This document shows, piece after piece, positions 51,181 to 61,393 of a stretch of DNA of 64,000 nucleotides. Source of the DNA: Porphyrobacter sp. GTDB lineage: Bacteria; Pseudomonadota; Alphaproteobacteria; Sphingomonadales; Sphingomonadaceae. Below the pieces are notes generated by a model. The model was not told where the DNA came from. It ran no database searches and saw only the letters and a list, made by a program, of their open reading frames with translations. A program made the translations under genes and the position numbers. The first letter of the stretch is position 1, and the number at the start of each line of letters is the position of its first letter. The stretch is taken from NCBI GenBank assembly GCA_027533455.1, contig JAPZUC010000012.1, forward strand, positions 1 to 64,000, given 5' to 3'.

Positions 51181-52136
51181 AGATCGTGCTTCCGCTCCTC
51201 GCCCTGCTGTCGGCTGCGCCGCTCGCCGCGCAGCACCAGCATCACGAGCCTGCGCCTGCGCCTGCTCCCGCTCCCGCTCCCGCTCCCGCACAGGACCCCC
51301 ACGCGGGGCATCACATGCCACCGCCCGCCGATCCCCACGCCGGGCATGACATGGGCGAGATGGACAAGGCGCCCGTCTCCCCCGGCCCGACCATGGAAAC
51401 CCCGACCCCGCCCGATGCCGGCAGCGGCCCGCCGCGCGCGGCCGATGCGATCTGGGGCGCCGAGGTAATGGCGGCCTCGCGCGAGGATCTGCGCCGCACC
51501 CATGGTGATTTCCCGGTATTCTGGTTCCAAGGAGACCGCTTCGAGACGCAGGTGCGCGACGGGGCGGACGGATACCTATGGGACATTCAGGGCTATTACG
51601 GCACGCCGACCGAGCGCCTGTGGTTCAAATCAGAAGGCGAGGGCGAATTCGGAAGCAAGCCCGAAGACGCCGAGGTGCAGGCGCTCTATGCCCGCGCCTT
51701 CATGCCCTTCTGGGATGTGCAGGCCGGCATCCGCCACGACATCGCCGGACCGGACACCACCCATGCCGTGATCGGCGTGCAGGGCCTTGCGCCCTATATG
51801 TTCGAGGTCGACGCCGCGCTGTTCCTGTCGCACCGCGGCGACCTTACCGCCCGCATTGAGGCCGAGGTCGACCAACGCATCACCCAGCGCCTCATCCTCC
51901 AGCCCCGCGTCGAGGTGAACCTTTCAGCACAGGACGTGCCTGAGCTCGGCATCGGCTCTGGCCTCGACCAGATCGAGGTCGGCGCGCGGCTGCGCTACGA
52001 GATCAGGCGCGAATTCGCGCCCTATATCGGCATCGAGCAATCATGGCGCATCGGCAAAGGCGCGGACTTTGCGCGATTGCGGGGCGAAGGCACTTCGGCC
52101 ACCAGCCTCGTCGCCGGTATCCGTTTCTGGTTCTGA
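51177..52136 (+). CDS. copB: Copper resistance outer membrane protein CopB
   Basis: His/Met-rich N-terminus; WGAEVMAASREDLRRTHGDFPVFWFQGDRFE...; beta-barrel ending in F; overlaps the copA stop. Confidence 0.95.
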   Translation: MKIVLPLLALLSAAPLAAQHQHHEPAPAPAPAPAPAPAQDPHAGHHMPPPADPHAGHDMGEMDKAPVSPGPTMETPTPPDAGSGPPRAADAIWGAEVMAASREDLRRTHGDFPVFWFQGDRFETQVRDGADGYLWDIQGYYGTPTERLWFKSEGEGEFGSKPEDAEVQALYARAFMPFWDVQAGIRHDIAGPDTTHAVIGVQGLAPYMFEVDAALFLSHRGDLTARIEAEVDQRITQRLILQPRVEVNLSAQDVPELGIGSGLDQIEVGARLRYEIRREFAPYIGIEQSWRIGKGADFARLRGEGTSATSLVAGIRFWF

Positions 52137-52160
52137 CAACACGAAGGACGTACCCCCGAT

Positions 52161-52541
52161 ATGCGTATCCCCGCTCTCCTCGCCGCGCTGGCCCTGACCG
52201 CCCTCGCGCCTGCGCCGCTGACGGCACACGTCAAGCTTGCGGCCTCAACCCCTGCTGCGGGCACGGCGGCCAAGGCGCCGACCAAGGTCACGCTCACCTT
52301 CAGCGAGAAGGTCGTCCCGGCAACCGCCGCCGCGTCGATCATCATGACCTGGATGCCGGGAATGCCGAACCACGGCGAAATGCCGATCCGCAACTTCACC
52401 GCCAGCTGGTCTGCCGATGGCAAGACCATGACGCTGACTCTGAAGAAGCCGCTGCCCAAGGGCACCTATGACGTGCGCTGGCAGGCTGCCTCGGGCGATG
52501 GCCACACGGTGCGCGGAACGGTGACGTTTGACGTTGGCTGA
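52161..52541 (+). CDS. copC: Copper resistance protein CopC/PcoC family
   Basis: AHVKLAASTPAAGTAAKAPTKVTLTFSEKVVPA...GTYDVRWQAASGDGHTVRGTVTFDV. Confidence 0.95.
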   Translation: MRIPALLAALALTALAPAPLTAHVKLAASTPAAGTAAKAPTKVTLTFSEKVVPATAAASIIMTWMPGMPNHGEMPIRNFTASWSADGKTMTLTLKKPLPKGTYDVRWQAASGDGHTVRGTVTFDVG

Positions 52542-52552
52542 AGAGCTCCAGC

Positions 52553-52972
52553 TTAGGTGGCGAACAGGTTCGCCGGATCAGCAAAGGCCTTGAACTCCAG
52601 CGCATTGCCGCTGGGATCGCGCAGGAACATCGTCGCCTGTTCGCCAGGCTGACCCTTGAAGCGGATGGTCGGCTCGATCACGAAGTCGCAGCCGCCCGCC
52701 CGCAAGCGCGCAGCCAGCGCTTCCCACGCGTCCATCGACAGCACCAAGCCGAAATGCGGGACGGGGACGCCGTGCCCGTCAACATGGTTGCTGGCGCGGT
52801 CGCCCGCCTGCCCGGGAGCGAGGTGGGCAACGATCTGGTGGCCGTGAAAGTCGAAATCGACCCACTCGTCGCTTGACCGCCCCTCTGCGCAGCCCATCGC
52901 CTCGCCATAGAACCGGCGCGCGGCGGCGAGATCATCGACGGGAAAGGCGAGGTGGAAGGGGGGCAGTGACAT
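52553..52972 (-). CDS. VOC (glyoxalase-like) family protein
   Basis: [38 protein letters not shown]. Confidence 0.92.
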   Translation of the reverse strand: MSLPPFHLAFPVDDLAAARRFYGEAMGCAEGRSSDEWVDFDFHGHQIVAHLAPGQAGDRASNHVDGHGVPVPHFGLVLSMDAWEALAARLRAGGCDFVIEPTIRFKGQPGEQATMFLRDPSGNALEFKAFADPANLFAT

Positions 52973-53080
52973 GCGGCGGGCTCCTTATGGGTGCGGGATA
53001 GCCCGTTCAGCCTCGACAGTGCCAGAGTGAATATCTACTGCGCCCCCTTAACCCGTCTCGCAGGTGGAGCGCAGACCGAC

Positions 53081-53743
53081 ATGAAACTCATCATTGGCAA
53101 CAAGAACTATTCGAGCTGGAGCTTGCGCGGCTGGCTCGCGGTCAAGCAGTCGGGACTTCATTTCGACGAGCTCACTGTACCGATCATGGGCGAGGAGTGG
53201 GACCGCCTGAAGCAGGACATGGGCGAAGTGCAGCCGTCCAGCGGCAAGGTGCCGATCCTTTGGGATGGCGATGCCGTGGTGTGGGACAGTCTCGCGATCA
53301 TGGAATATTGCGCTGACAAGGTCGGGCGCGAACGCTTCTGGCCCAAGGATGAAGTCGCGCGCGGCATGGCCCGCGCGATGGTCGCCGAAATGCACTCAGG
53401 CTACCAGTCGCTCAGGCGAGAACTGCCGATGAATATCCGCCGCCGCGTGGAACTGCCGGGCCTCTCCGAAGCGACCCGCCACGATGTCGTGCGCATTCTC
53501 ACCCTGTGGGCCGAAGCCCGGGCGCGCCACGGCAGTGCGGGGCCATATCTGTTCGGCACCTTCGGCGCGGCCGATATCTTCTACGCGCCCATCGTGACGC
53601 GGTTAGTGACCTACGGCATCGGCGTGCCCGGCTTCGCACAGGCCTATATGGATGCGATCTGCGAGCATGACTGGATGCGCGAATGGATCGGCGCGGCCGA
53701 GGAAGAGGAATGGGTGATCGAGCAATACGAGGTGATGGCATGA
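53081..53743 (+). CDS. Glutathione S-transferase family protein
   Basis: MKLIIGNKNYSSWSLRGWLAVKQSGLHFDELTVP; SGKVPILWDGDAVVWDSLAIMEYCAD. Confidence 0.94.
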   Translation: MKLIIGNKNYSSWSLRGWLAVKQSGLHFDELTVPIMGEEWDRLKQDMGEVQPSSGKVPILWDGDAVVWDSLAIMEYCADKVGRERFWPKDEVARGMARAMVAEMHSGYQSLRRELPMNIRRRVELPGLSEATRHDVVRILTLWAEARARHGSAGPYLFGTFGAADIFYAPIVTRLVTYGIGVPGFAQAYMDAICEHDWMREWIGAAEEEEWVIEQYEVMA

Positions 53744-54626
53744 GGCTGCTGCTCGCCGCCGTGCTTTCGCTGCTTGCGCTGCTGCCAGCGCCTGCCAGCG
53801 CGTGGGGCGACTACGCCCACCGCCAGACCGCGCGGGTCTTGGCGCGAACGTCTCGCCCGACGTGCGCGCCAAGACCCGCGCGCTGCTCGCCCGCGAGAAG
53901 GATCTCGGCACGCCGAAGTGCCCGCTCAGGACACTGGAGGACGCGTCGGTCTGGGCCGATTGCGTGCGCGGTGAGAGCTGGCGCTGGGGCTATACAGCCG
54001 CCTGGCATTATCGCACCGCGCCGATTTGCGAAGCCTTTAACCCGCGTGGCAATTGTGCCGGGGGCAATTGCGTGACCGCGCAGATCCAGCGCGCCCACCG
54101 TGTCCTCGCCGATGAAAGCCTGCCGGCCCCCGTGCGGCTCGAGGCGCTCGCTTTCATGGTCCACTTTGCGGGTGACGTGCACATGCCGCTTCATTCGGGC
54201 GACAACGAGGATCGCGGCGGCAATGACCGCGAGGCCGATTACGGCATCATCCCCAGCCTCAATCTGCACTGGATCTGGGACGGCCCACTGGCCGAACGCG
54301 CAATCAGCGATCCGGCCGATCCGGTGGTGCGGCCCTACGCGTCCGCCGAGCGCGCCGAGCTGGCGGGCGGCACCCCCGACGAGTGGGGCCGCGAAAGCTG
54401 GGAGATTGCCCGCAGCTTCGTCTACCCGACCGCCTTCGACACCGAGAACCTGTGCGACGGGACGCTGCCCAAGAAGGCCGCCTTGACGCAGGAGGACATC
54501 GTGCGCGGTGTGCCGATCGCCAAGCGGCGGGTGCAACAGGCGGGCTTGCGGATCGCGAGCCTCCTCGAAAGCGCCTTTGCGCCGGGCCCGCTAGTGGTGC
54601 CCGACGAACGCCGGCGCCGCGATTAA
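53740..54626 (+). pseudogene. S1/P1 nuclease, frameshifted after the signal peptide
   Basis: Frame 1 MRLLLAAVLSLLALLPAPASAWGDYAHRQTARV... then frame 0 ANVSPDVRAKTRALLAREKDLGTPKCPLRTLEDASVWADCVR...MVHFAGDVHMPLHSGDNEDRGGND; apparent 1-nt loss near 53833-53850. Confidence 0.82.
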
Positions 54627-55234
54627 GCGAAGGCCTTGGAGAGAAACCACGCGGCAACGCCCAGCATAGCAACCGCCAGCACCCGCCGCACCATGCGGGC
54701 GCGGGCCTCGGCCATCAGCCCGGCGCGGGCCCGCTCTGCGCCCAGTACCAGCGTGAGGTGGATGGCGGTCGCGATGATCACACTGGTCGCGCCGAAGGCA
54801 AAGCCTTGAGCGACTGTCGGACGTCCGTCCGCCACGAATTGCGGCATCACCGCGATCAGGAACAGCGCCGCCTTGGGGTTGAACAGGTTGAGCGCGAACC
54901 CGGCCAGCGCGTGCTTGCCGCTGCCACCGACTGCGCCCGGTGTCCGGGCGATCTCCCCCGACCCCCTCCATGCATCCCACGCCAGCCATGTCATCATCGC
55001 TGCGGCCGCCACCGAGACCGCGCGCCCCAACGGGCCTTCGGTTTCAAGGATCATGCTCGCGGCCAGCACGCTCAAGACGGCATTGGCGGAGAGCCCCGCC
55101 GTGACCCCTGCGACTGCACCCAGCCCCGCGCGGCGACCTTCGGACAGGGTCAACGCCACCAGCCACGCCATGTTAGGGCCGGGCGTCAGTTCGACGATCA
55201 GCACCGCGAGGGCAAAGCCGACAAGGTCGATCAT
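54623..55234 (-). CDS. LysE family translocator
   Basis: MIDLVGFALAVLIVELTPGPNMAWLVALTLSEGRRAGLGAVAG. Confidence 0.93.
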   Translation of the reverse strand: MIDLVGFALAVLIVELTPGPNMAWLVALTLSEGRRAGLGAVAGVTAGLSANAVLSVLAASMILETEGPLGRAVSVAAAAMMTWLAWDAWRGSGEIARTPGAVGGSGKHALAGFALNLFNPKAALFLIAVMPQFVADGRPTVAQGFAFGATSVIIATAIHLTLVLGAERARAGLMAEARARMVRRVLAVAMLGVAAWFLSKAFA

Positions 55235-55328
55235 GCCTGTCCTGCTCCGCTTCGCGCGGTGCGTGTGCGGGGGATGGCGGCACAATCGCGCTTTCTCATT
55301 CGCGGCAACTCCTGCTAGGCCCGCAACC

Positions 55329-56477
55329 ATGCTCGACGTCGCAGACCTTGCCAAGCGCCTCATCGCCGCGCCCTCCGTGACGCCCGCGACCGGCGCGGTT
55401 TTCGCTGAACTCGAGGCGATGCTGGTGCCTTTGGGCTTCGCCGTCCACCGTTTCACCCGTGGCGAGGGGCCGGAAGGCTCCGACGAGGCGCCGGTCGAGA
55501 ATCTGTTCGCCATCCGGCGCGGCCCTGAAGGGGCGAGGCACTTCGCCTTTGCCGGGCATCTCGACGTGGTGCCGCCCGGCGATGGCTGGGAAAGCGATCC
55601 CTTCGACCCGCAAGTGCGCGGCGAATTGCTCCACGGGCGCGGCGCGGTCGACATGAAGGGTGCGATCGCTGCTATGGTGGCCGCCGTTGCCGAAGTGCCG
55701 TCCGAGGCGGGGACAATCAGTTTCATCATCACCGGTGACGAGGAGGGCCCGGCGCTCCACGGCACCCGCGCGCTGATCGATTACATGGAAGCAGAGGGCA
55801 TCCAGCCTGATCTGTGCCTGGTGGGCGAACCGACTTCGGTGAACCGCCTGGGTGACATGGTGAAGATCGGGCGGCGCGGATCGGTTAATATCTTCATCGA
55901 TGTCGATGGCACGCAGGGCCACGTTGCCTACCCGCATCTTGCCGACAATCCGCTGCCCAAGCTGGTCGCGATCCTGTCGGAACTGGACGCGCTCACGCTC
56001 GATACCGGCACGAAGTGGTTCCAGCCGAGCAACCTCGAAATCACCGATATCAACGTCGGCAACCGCGCGCACAATGTCATCCCAGCGGCTGGCAATGCGC
56101 GCATCTCGATCCGTTTCAACGACCTCCACACCGGCAAGAGCCTGTCAGACCGGGTGTGCGCCATCGCCCAAAAGCACGGCGGCAAGGCGCGACCCGTGAT
56201 TTCGGGCGAGCCTTTCCTGACCGAGCCGGGGGCTTTTTCGAAGCTGGTCAGCGCCGCGGTGGAGGCCGAGACAGGCATCGCCACCGAACTCAGCACCACG
56301 GGCGGCACATCCGACGCGCGCTTCTTGTGCGCTGTATGCCCCGTCATCGAATTCGGCCTGTGCAATGCGACGATGCACAAACGCGACGAGGCCGTTTCCG
56401 TCCCCGATCTTGCCGTGCTGGCGCGCATCTATGCCCGCATCGCCGCGCAAGCACTGGCGCTGGCCGAAACCGAATAA
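55329..56477 (+). CDS. dapE: Succinyl-diaminopimelate desuccinylase
   Basis: FAGHLDVVPPGDGWESDPF; LHGRGAVDMKGAIAAMV; ITGDEEGPALHGT; STTGGTSDARFL. Confidence 0.97.
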   Translation: MLDVADLAKRLIAAPSVTPATGAVFAELEAMLVPLGFAVHRFTRGEGPEGSDEAPVENLFAIRRGPEGARHFAFAGHLDVVPPGDGWESDPFDPQVRGELLHGRGAVDMKGAIAAMVAAVAEVPSEAGTISFIITGDEEGPALHGTRALIDYMEAEGIQPDLCLVGEPTSVNRLGDMVKIGRRGSVNIFIDVDGTQGHVAYPHLADNPLPKLVAILSELDALTLDTGTKWFQPSNLEITDINVGNRAHNVIPAAGNARISIRFNDLHTGKSLSDRVCAIAQKHGGKARPVISGEPFLTEPGAFSKLVSAAVEAETGIATELSTTGGTSDARFLCAVCPVIEFGLCNATMHKRDEAVSVPDLAVLARIYARIAAQALALAETE

Positions 56478-56505
56478 CTACCGCACCGCGCGGACGGGAG
56501 CATTC

Positions 56506-57837
56506 ATGGATCGCAAGCTTACCCTCTACATCCTGATCGGCATGGTGCTGGGCGTGGTCGTCGGCCAGGTGCTCAACCAGAGCGTCCCGGCCGACGTGAT
56601 CAAGGCCGACATCGCGCCGTGGTTCAAGCTTCTGTCCGACATCTTCCTCAACCTCATCAAGATGCTGGTCGCCCCGCTGGTGCTTTCGACCATCGTCGTC
56701 GGCATCGCGCATATGGGCGACAGCGCCGCGCTGGGCCGCATCGGCGTGCGCGCGCTGGCGTGGTTCATCACGGCCAGCCTCGTTTCGATCGGGCTTGGGC
56801 TGATTCTGGTCAACTTCTTCCAGCCGGGGATCGGTGCGCCGATCCCCGATGCGTCTGCCGCCGCCGCGGCGGTGGGCGAGGTCAAGGAGCTGAAGGCGAC
56901 CGAGTTCATCCTTTCGATCTTCCCCAAGAACGCGGTCGAGGCGCTGGCGACCAATAATATCCTGCAAATTCTGGTGTTCTCGATCTTTGCCGGTGTCGCC
57001 CTGTCGGCCATCGGGGAGCGCGGCAAGGCGCTGGTCACCGGCGCGGATGCGCTGGCCGAGATGATGCTGCAGGTCACCGGCTACGTGATGCGCTATGCGC
57101 CCATCGCGGTGTTCGGCGCGCTCGCCAACGTGGTCGCGGCGAGCGGGCTGGCGATCCTCGGCACCTATCTCACGCTGCTGACCGAGTTCTATCTTTCACT
57201 CGTGCTCTTGTGGATCATCCTGCTGAGCGCGGGGGCGGTGTTCCTCGGCAAGCGCATCTGGGTGCTGATCCGCTATATCCGCCAACCGCTGATGATCGCC
57301 TTCTCGACGGCCTCGTCGGAGGCCGCGCTGCCCAAGCTGTTTGAGCAGCTCGACCGCTTCGGCGTGCCGCGCCGCATCTCGGGCTTCATGCTGCCGCTGG
57401 GCTACTCGTTCAATCTCGACGGCTCGATGATGTACATGAGCTTCGCGACTTTGTTCATCGCACAGGCCTATGGCATCGAGCTGAGCATCGGCACGCAGAT
57501 TATGATCCTCTTGACGCTGATGATCTCGTCCAAGGGCATCGCCGCCGTGCCGCGCGCTTCGCTGGTGGTGATTACTGGGACGCTGGCGATGTTCGGTCTG
57601 CCGGTCGAAGGCGTCGCGATCATCCTTGCGATCGACCAGTTCCTCGACATGGGCCGCACCGCCACCAACGTGGTCGGCAACGCTGTGGCAACCGCGGTCA
57701 TCACCAAGTGGGAAGGGATGTTGGAGGTCGAGGAGCCCGAGATCGTCGATCATCCCCACGCCCCCGCTCACACCGCCGCCGACGGCCGCGCGGGACTGGA
57801 GCTGGATCCGAGCAATTTCGAGGACGGTAAGGGCTAG
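56506..57837 (+). CDS. Dicarboxylate/amino acid:cation symporter (DAACS family)
   Basis: SDIFLNLIKMLVAPLVLSTIVVGIAHMGD; FSTASSEAALPKLFEQ; SMMYMSFATLFIAQAYG; DMGRTATNVVGNAVATAVI. Confidence 0.96.
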   Translation: MDRKLTLYILIGMVLGVVVGQVLNQSVPADVIKADIAPWFKLLSDIFLNLIKMLVAPLVLSTIVVGIAHMGDSAALGRIGVRALAWFITASLVSIGLGLILVNFFQPGIGAPIPDASAAAAAVGEVKELKATEFILSIFPKNAVEALATNNILQILVFSIFAGVALSAIGERGKALVTGADALAEMMLQVTGYVMRYAPIAVFGALANVVAASGLAILGTYLTLLTEFYLSLVLLWIILLSAGAVFLGKRIWVLIRYIRQPLMIAFSTASSEAALPKLFEQLDRFGVPRRISGFMLPLGYSFNLDGSMMYMSFATLFIAQAYGIELSIGTQIMILLTLMISSKGIAAVPRASLVVITGTLAMFGLPVEGVAIILAIDQFLDMGRTATNVVGNAVATAVITKWEGMLEVEEPEIVDHPHAPAHTAADGRAGLELDPSNFEDGKG

Positions 57838-57847
57838 CGGCTCCGGC

Positions 57848-58252
57848 TCATTTTTTTACATACTCCACTGGCACGAATGCACCCAGCGAGCATCCTGCGC
57901 CGCGCTGGGGGACGCCGCCGATGTTCTGCAGAACGTAGACGATCTGCGGCGTGCAGAGCTGGTCGATTGAGCTTTCGTAGATGATCGCACGGTTCCAGCC
58001 GAGCCCGGGGCAGCTCCCTTTCAGCGTGTTGCGGTAGGTCTTGCCGCCCTGCATTTCGAAGTCGATCACCGTATCGCTCCGTACAAGCGATGCGCGCACC
58101 TGACTGCGGTTGATGCAGCTTATACCCTCGCCTAGCACTTTGGCTTCCGGCGTGCGGGCCGCATCGGCCTGTGCGCGGGCGGCGGGATCGGCTGGCGCGC
58201 ACGCGGCAAGGATCAAAGGCAGGGGGGCTAGAGCGAGGGCGCGCAAGTTCAT
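57848..58252 (-). CDS. DUF6491-like putative lipoprotein
   Basis: LPLILAACAPADP lipobox; GISCINRSQVRASLVRSDTVIDFEMQGGKTYRNTLKGSCPGLG...LCTPQIVYVLQ. Confidence 0.75.
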   Translation of the reverse strand: MNLRALALAPLPLILAACAPADPAARAQADAARTPEAKVLGEGISCINRSQVRASLVRSDTVIDFEMQGGKTYRNTLKGSCPGLGWNRAIIYESSIDQLCTPQIVYVLQNIGGVPQRGAGCSLGAFVPVEYVKK

Positions 58253-58308
58253 GACGATTCTCTCCACCTGAGGCTGCATCATCATCGCCCCCGCGCTTGA
58301 ACGGCGGC

Positions 58309-58986
58309 TTAATCTAGATTGGGATCGGCTGCTTCTACCCGGCCTTTGGGCAGGTCCAGAACCTTCTTGCGGTAGCTGCACAGGTCGACGACCTTGCAGC
58401 GCCAGCATTCGGGCATCCGCGCCTTGCAGACGTAGCGGCCGTGCAGGATCATCCAGTGGTGCGAATCCCGCCGAAAGGGCTGGGGCACGCGCTTTTCAAG
58501 CTTGGCCTCGACCTGATCCGGCGTCTTGCCCTTGGCCATGCCGGTGCGGTTGCCGAGTCGGAAGATGTGGGTGTCGACCGCGAAGGTCTCCTGCCCGAAC
58601 CAGCAATTCAGGACGACATTTGCGGTCTTGCGCCCCACGCCTGGGAGCTTCACCAGTTCATCGCGGCTGTCTGGCACCTGCCCGCCATGCTCGTCGACGA
58701 GAATTTGCGAAAGCGCGATCACGTTTTTGGCCTTGGAATTGAAGAGGCCGATGGTCTTGATGTGCGCCTTCAGACCGGCCTCGCCCAATTCGAGCATCGC
58801 TTGCGGCGTCTCGACCTTGGCGAAGAGTGCACGGGTCGCCTTGTTCACGCCGACGTCGGTCGCCTGCGCGGAGAGCGCCACCGCGACTAGCAGCTGGTAG
58901 GCATTGCCATATTCCAGCTCGGTCTCGGGCGAGGGGTTGTCCTCGGCCAGGCGGCGGAAAAATTCGAAGATCTGGGCGCGGGTCAT
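58309..58986 (-). CDS. nth: Endonuclease III
   Basis: LLVAVALSAQATDVGVNKATRALF; LPGVGRKTANVVLNCWFGQETFAVDTHIFRLGNR; 4Fe-4S C-x6-C-x2-C-x5-C. Confidence 0.97.
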   Translation of the reverse strand: MTRAQIFEFFRRLAEDNPSPETELEYGNAYQLLVAVALSAQATDVGVNKATRALFAKVETPQAMLELGEAGLKAHIKTIGLFNSKAKNVIALSQILVDEHGGQVPDSRDELVKLPGVGRKTANVVLNCWFGQETFAVDTHIFRLGNRTGMAKGKTPDQVEAKLEKRVPQPFRRDSHHWMILHGRYVCKARMPECWRCKVVDLCSYRKKVLDLPKGRVEAADPNLD

Positions 58987-59366
58987 GGCTCGCCTTGAAA
59001 GGGCAATTCGCTGCGCCAGTAAAGTGCTGTAGCGGGCGGGACATGTGCCACGAGCCACAAGGCAAGCCACAGCAGTCCGCCGCCTCCCGTATGCTCGAAA
59101 TAGCGGACGCCTTCGTTTCGCGTTGCCGCGATCAGCGCAATGTCGAGCAGCACCAGCAGGCCGAGCGCAAACCTTGCCAGCTTGTCTTTGCCGGGCTCGC
59201 GCCACCGACCGGCGGCATGGAAGCCCGCCACGATCAGCGGCGTGCCGGGGATGCTGATCCAGATGGCCGAAATCCAGCCGTGACCCGCGCCGGCGTTGAT
59301 AAAGGCGAGGAGCAGGCAGAACAGAGCGTAAAATACGCCCAGCACGGTGCAGCCGACTGCAATCAC
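58983..59366 (-). CDS. Small integral membrane protein of unknown function
   Basis: Four hydrophobic segments; overlaps the nth start. Confidence 0.6.
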   Translation of the reverse strand: MIAVGCTVLGVFYALFCLLLAFINAGAGHGWISAIWISIPGTPLIVAGFHAAGRWREPGKDKLARFALGLLVLLDIALIAATRNEGVRYFEHTGGGGLLWLALWLVAHVPPATALYWRSELPFQGEP

Positions 59367-59382
59367 TGCCCGGGCGCCGCGA

Positions 59383-60567
59383 TCATGGGCCGACGTCCGG
59401 CGCTGCCGCAGGTTGCGCCGCCTTCCATTCCATCGCCATTAGCGCGCGCTTTTCGACCGAGGGGTGAGTGTAGAACAGCACTTCCTCCAGCGCTGAAGGA
59501 CGCGGGTAGCGGTACTCGGCGGTTTTCACCAAGGCCGTGGCGAGTGCATCCGGTTCGCCCACGGTCTCGAGCGAATAGCGGTCGGACTCGGTCTCGCCCA
59601 TGCGGGTAAGGGTGTTGGTGAGCGGGGTGACGAGCAGTCCCAGTACTGATCCGACCACCGCGAAGACCGGCAGGCCGCGCGGCTCGTCCAGCCGGGCATC
59701 GCTGCCCAGCATCCGCGCGGTCGGTGCGAACAGGCGGTTGAGGAGGAAGAAGAACACCATCGCCAGCAGCGGGAAGATCACCACGTAGCGCCAGACATGG
59801 CCGAGCTTGTAATGTCCCGCCTCGTGGCCCGTGACCGTGCGTACTTCTGCTATCGAGGCCTGTTTAAGCGCGACGTCGGAAATCGCGATCCGCGCCGAGG
59901 GGCCGATGCCCGAGACGTTCGCGGTGAAGCGGTCGGACTGGCGCGAGCCATCATACATGAAGATGCGGTCGTGCGGGATGCCCACATCGTCGGCGATCTG
60001 CTCGAGCGAAGTGCGCACCTCGCCCGGCGGCACGGGCTTGTATTCGTTGAACATCGGCTCGATCAGCGTCGGCCCGGCGAGCAGCATGACAAAGATCGCG
60101 AACGCCGAAAGCCCCCCGCTCCACAGCCACCAGCGCGCACCAGTGCGGCGGATCAGCGCATAGACGCCGGTCAGGAACAGCCCACCTACCACCAGCGTTA
60201 TCGTCTCGCCGATGGCCATCTGGCCGAGGAAATCGCCCAGCGGCTGCTGCGAGAGGTCATAGGCGCGTTGGCGGTACCAGTCGGTGTAGATCGCCCATGG
60301 TAGCGAAATGATGGCCGCGATGGCGAAGAACGCCGCGCTAACGATCCATGTCGACGCAAAGGTGCCGCGATTTGCCAGCCTGGCCGCGATCCGGTCGAGC
60401 AGACGCAGGCGGACCATGATGAAAGCGACCAGCAGCGAAACCCCGACGCCGCCGAGCAGCACCCAGTGGTTGCCGGTGGTATAGGCCTGCGCTTTCGCGA
60501 GCGCCTCCGGCCCGAGCGTATCGACCAGCCGCGCTGCTTCCTGCGCGGGTGTCAAGGTATTTGCCAT
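59383..60567 (-). CDS. M48 family metallopeptidase (Ste24-like CAAX protease)
   Basis: RTVTGHEAGHYKLGHVWRYVV zinc motif; AYTTGNHWVLLGGVG; ETESDRYSLE. Confidence 0.93.
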   Translation of the reverse strand: MANTLTPAQEAARLVDTLGPEALAKAQAYTTGNHWVLLGGVGVSLLVAFIMVRLRLLDRIAARLANRGTFASTWIVSAAFFAIAAIISLPWAIYTDWYRQRAYDLSQQPLGDFLGQMAIGETITLVVGGLFLTGVYALIRRTGARWWLWSGGLSAFAIFVMLLAGPTLIEPMFNEYKPVPPGEVRTSLEQIADDVGIPHDRIFMYDGSRQSDRFTANVSGIGPSARIAISDVALKQASIAEVRTVTGHEAGHYKLGHVWRYVVIFPLLAMVFFFLLNRLFAPTARMLGSDARLDEPRGLPVFAVVGSVLGLLVTPLTNTLTRMGETESDRYSLETVGEPDALATALVKTAEYRYPRPSALEEVLFYTHPSVEKRALMAMEWKAAQPAAAPDVGP

Positions 60568-60625
60568 GATTGTGATCCCCACTGTGTTGCCTATGCAATA
60601 CACCCTGCCGGGAATGCGTCAAGTC

Positions 60626-61360
60626 TCACAGCCCCAGCACGTCGTTCATGGTGTAGCGGCCTGGCTCCTTGCCGGTGAGCCATTCCGCTGCCTTCACCGC
60701 GCCGCGGGCGAAGATCATCCGGTTTTCTGCGGAGTGCGACAGAACGATGCGCTCCTCGCTTCCGGCAAAGATGACCGAATGTTCGCCCGCCACGGTGCCG
60801 CCGCGCAGGGTGGCAAAGCCGATCGCGCCTTGCGCGCGCGCGCCTGTCGTGCCGTGACGGCCGCTTTCCATATTGTCGCTCAGAGCGATCCCGCGCCCCT
60901 TCGCCGCGGCCTCGCCCAGCAGCTTGGCGGTGCCCGAGGGGGCGTCCACCTTCATGCGGTGGTGCATCTCCAGCACCTCGATATCCCAATCAGGCCCCAG
61001 CTTCGCAGCCGCCTCCTGAACCAGATGCGCGAGCAGCGTGACGCCCAGCGAAAAGTTGCCCGACTGCAGCACCGGCACGGCCCGCGCAGCCTCGGCAAGC
61101 ATCACGAAATGTGCCTCTTCCAGTCCGGTGGTGCCGACCACGATCGGCTTGCCCGCGACCTTCGCCGCGCCAAGGTTCGCCGCCAGTGCGTCGGGCGCGG
61201 AGAAATCGACCAGCACGTCGCACCGCGCGGTGAAGGGCCCGATGCTGCCGCCCGCGTCCACACCTGCAAACAGCGCGTGTCCCGCATCGACGATCGCTGC
61301 CTCCAGCGCCTGCCCCATGCGGCCCTTGTGCCCGATTACCCCGAACTGCAGCTGTGTCAT
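60626..61360 (-). CDS. dapB: 4-hydroxy-tetrahydrodipicolinate reductase
   Basis: QFGVIGHKGRMGQALEAAI; VVGTTGLEE; EVLEMHHRMKVDAPSGTAKLLGE. Confidence 0.96.
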   Translation of the reverse strand: MTQLQFGVIGHKGRMGQALEAAIVDAGHALFAGVDAGGSIGPFTARCDVLVDFSAPDALAANLGAAKVAGKPIVVGTTGLEEAHFVMLAEAARAVPVLQSGNFSLGVTLLAHLVQEAAAKLGPDWDIEVLEMHHRMKVDAPSGTAKLLGEAAAKGRGIALSDNMESGRHGTTGARAQGAIGFATLRGGTVAGEHSVIFAGSEERIVLSHSAENRMIFARGAVKAAEWLTGKEPGRYTMNDVLGL

Positions 61361-61393
61361 TGCGCGCCTCTGTGCCCCATGCTTCAAGGCCTC

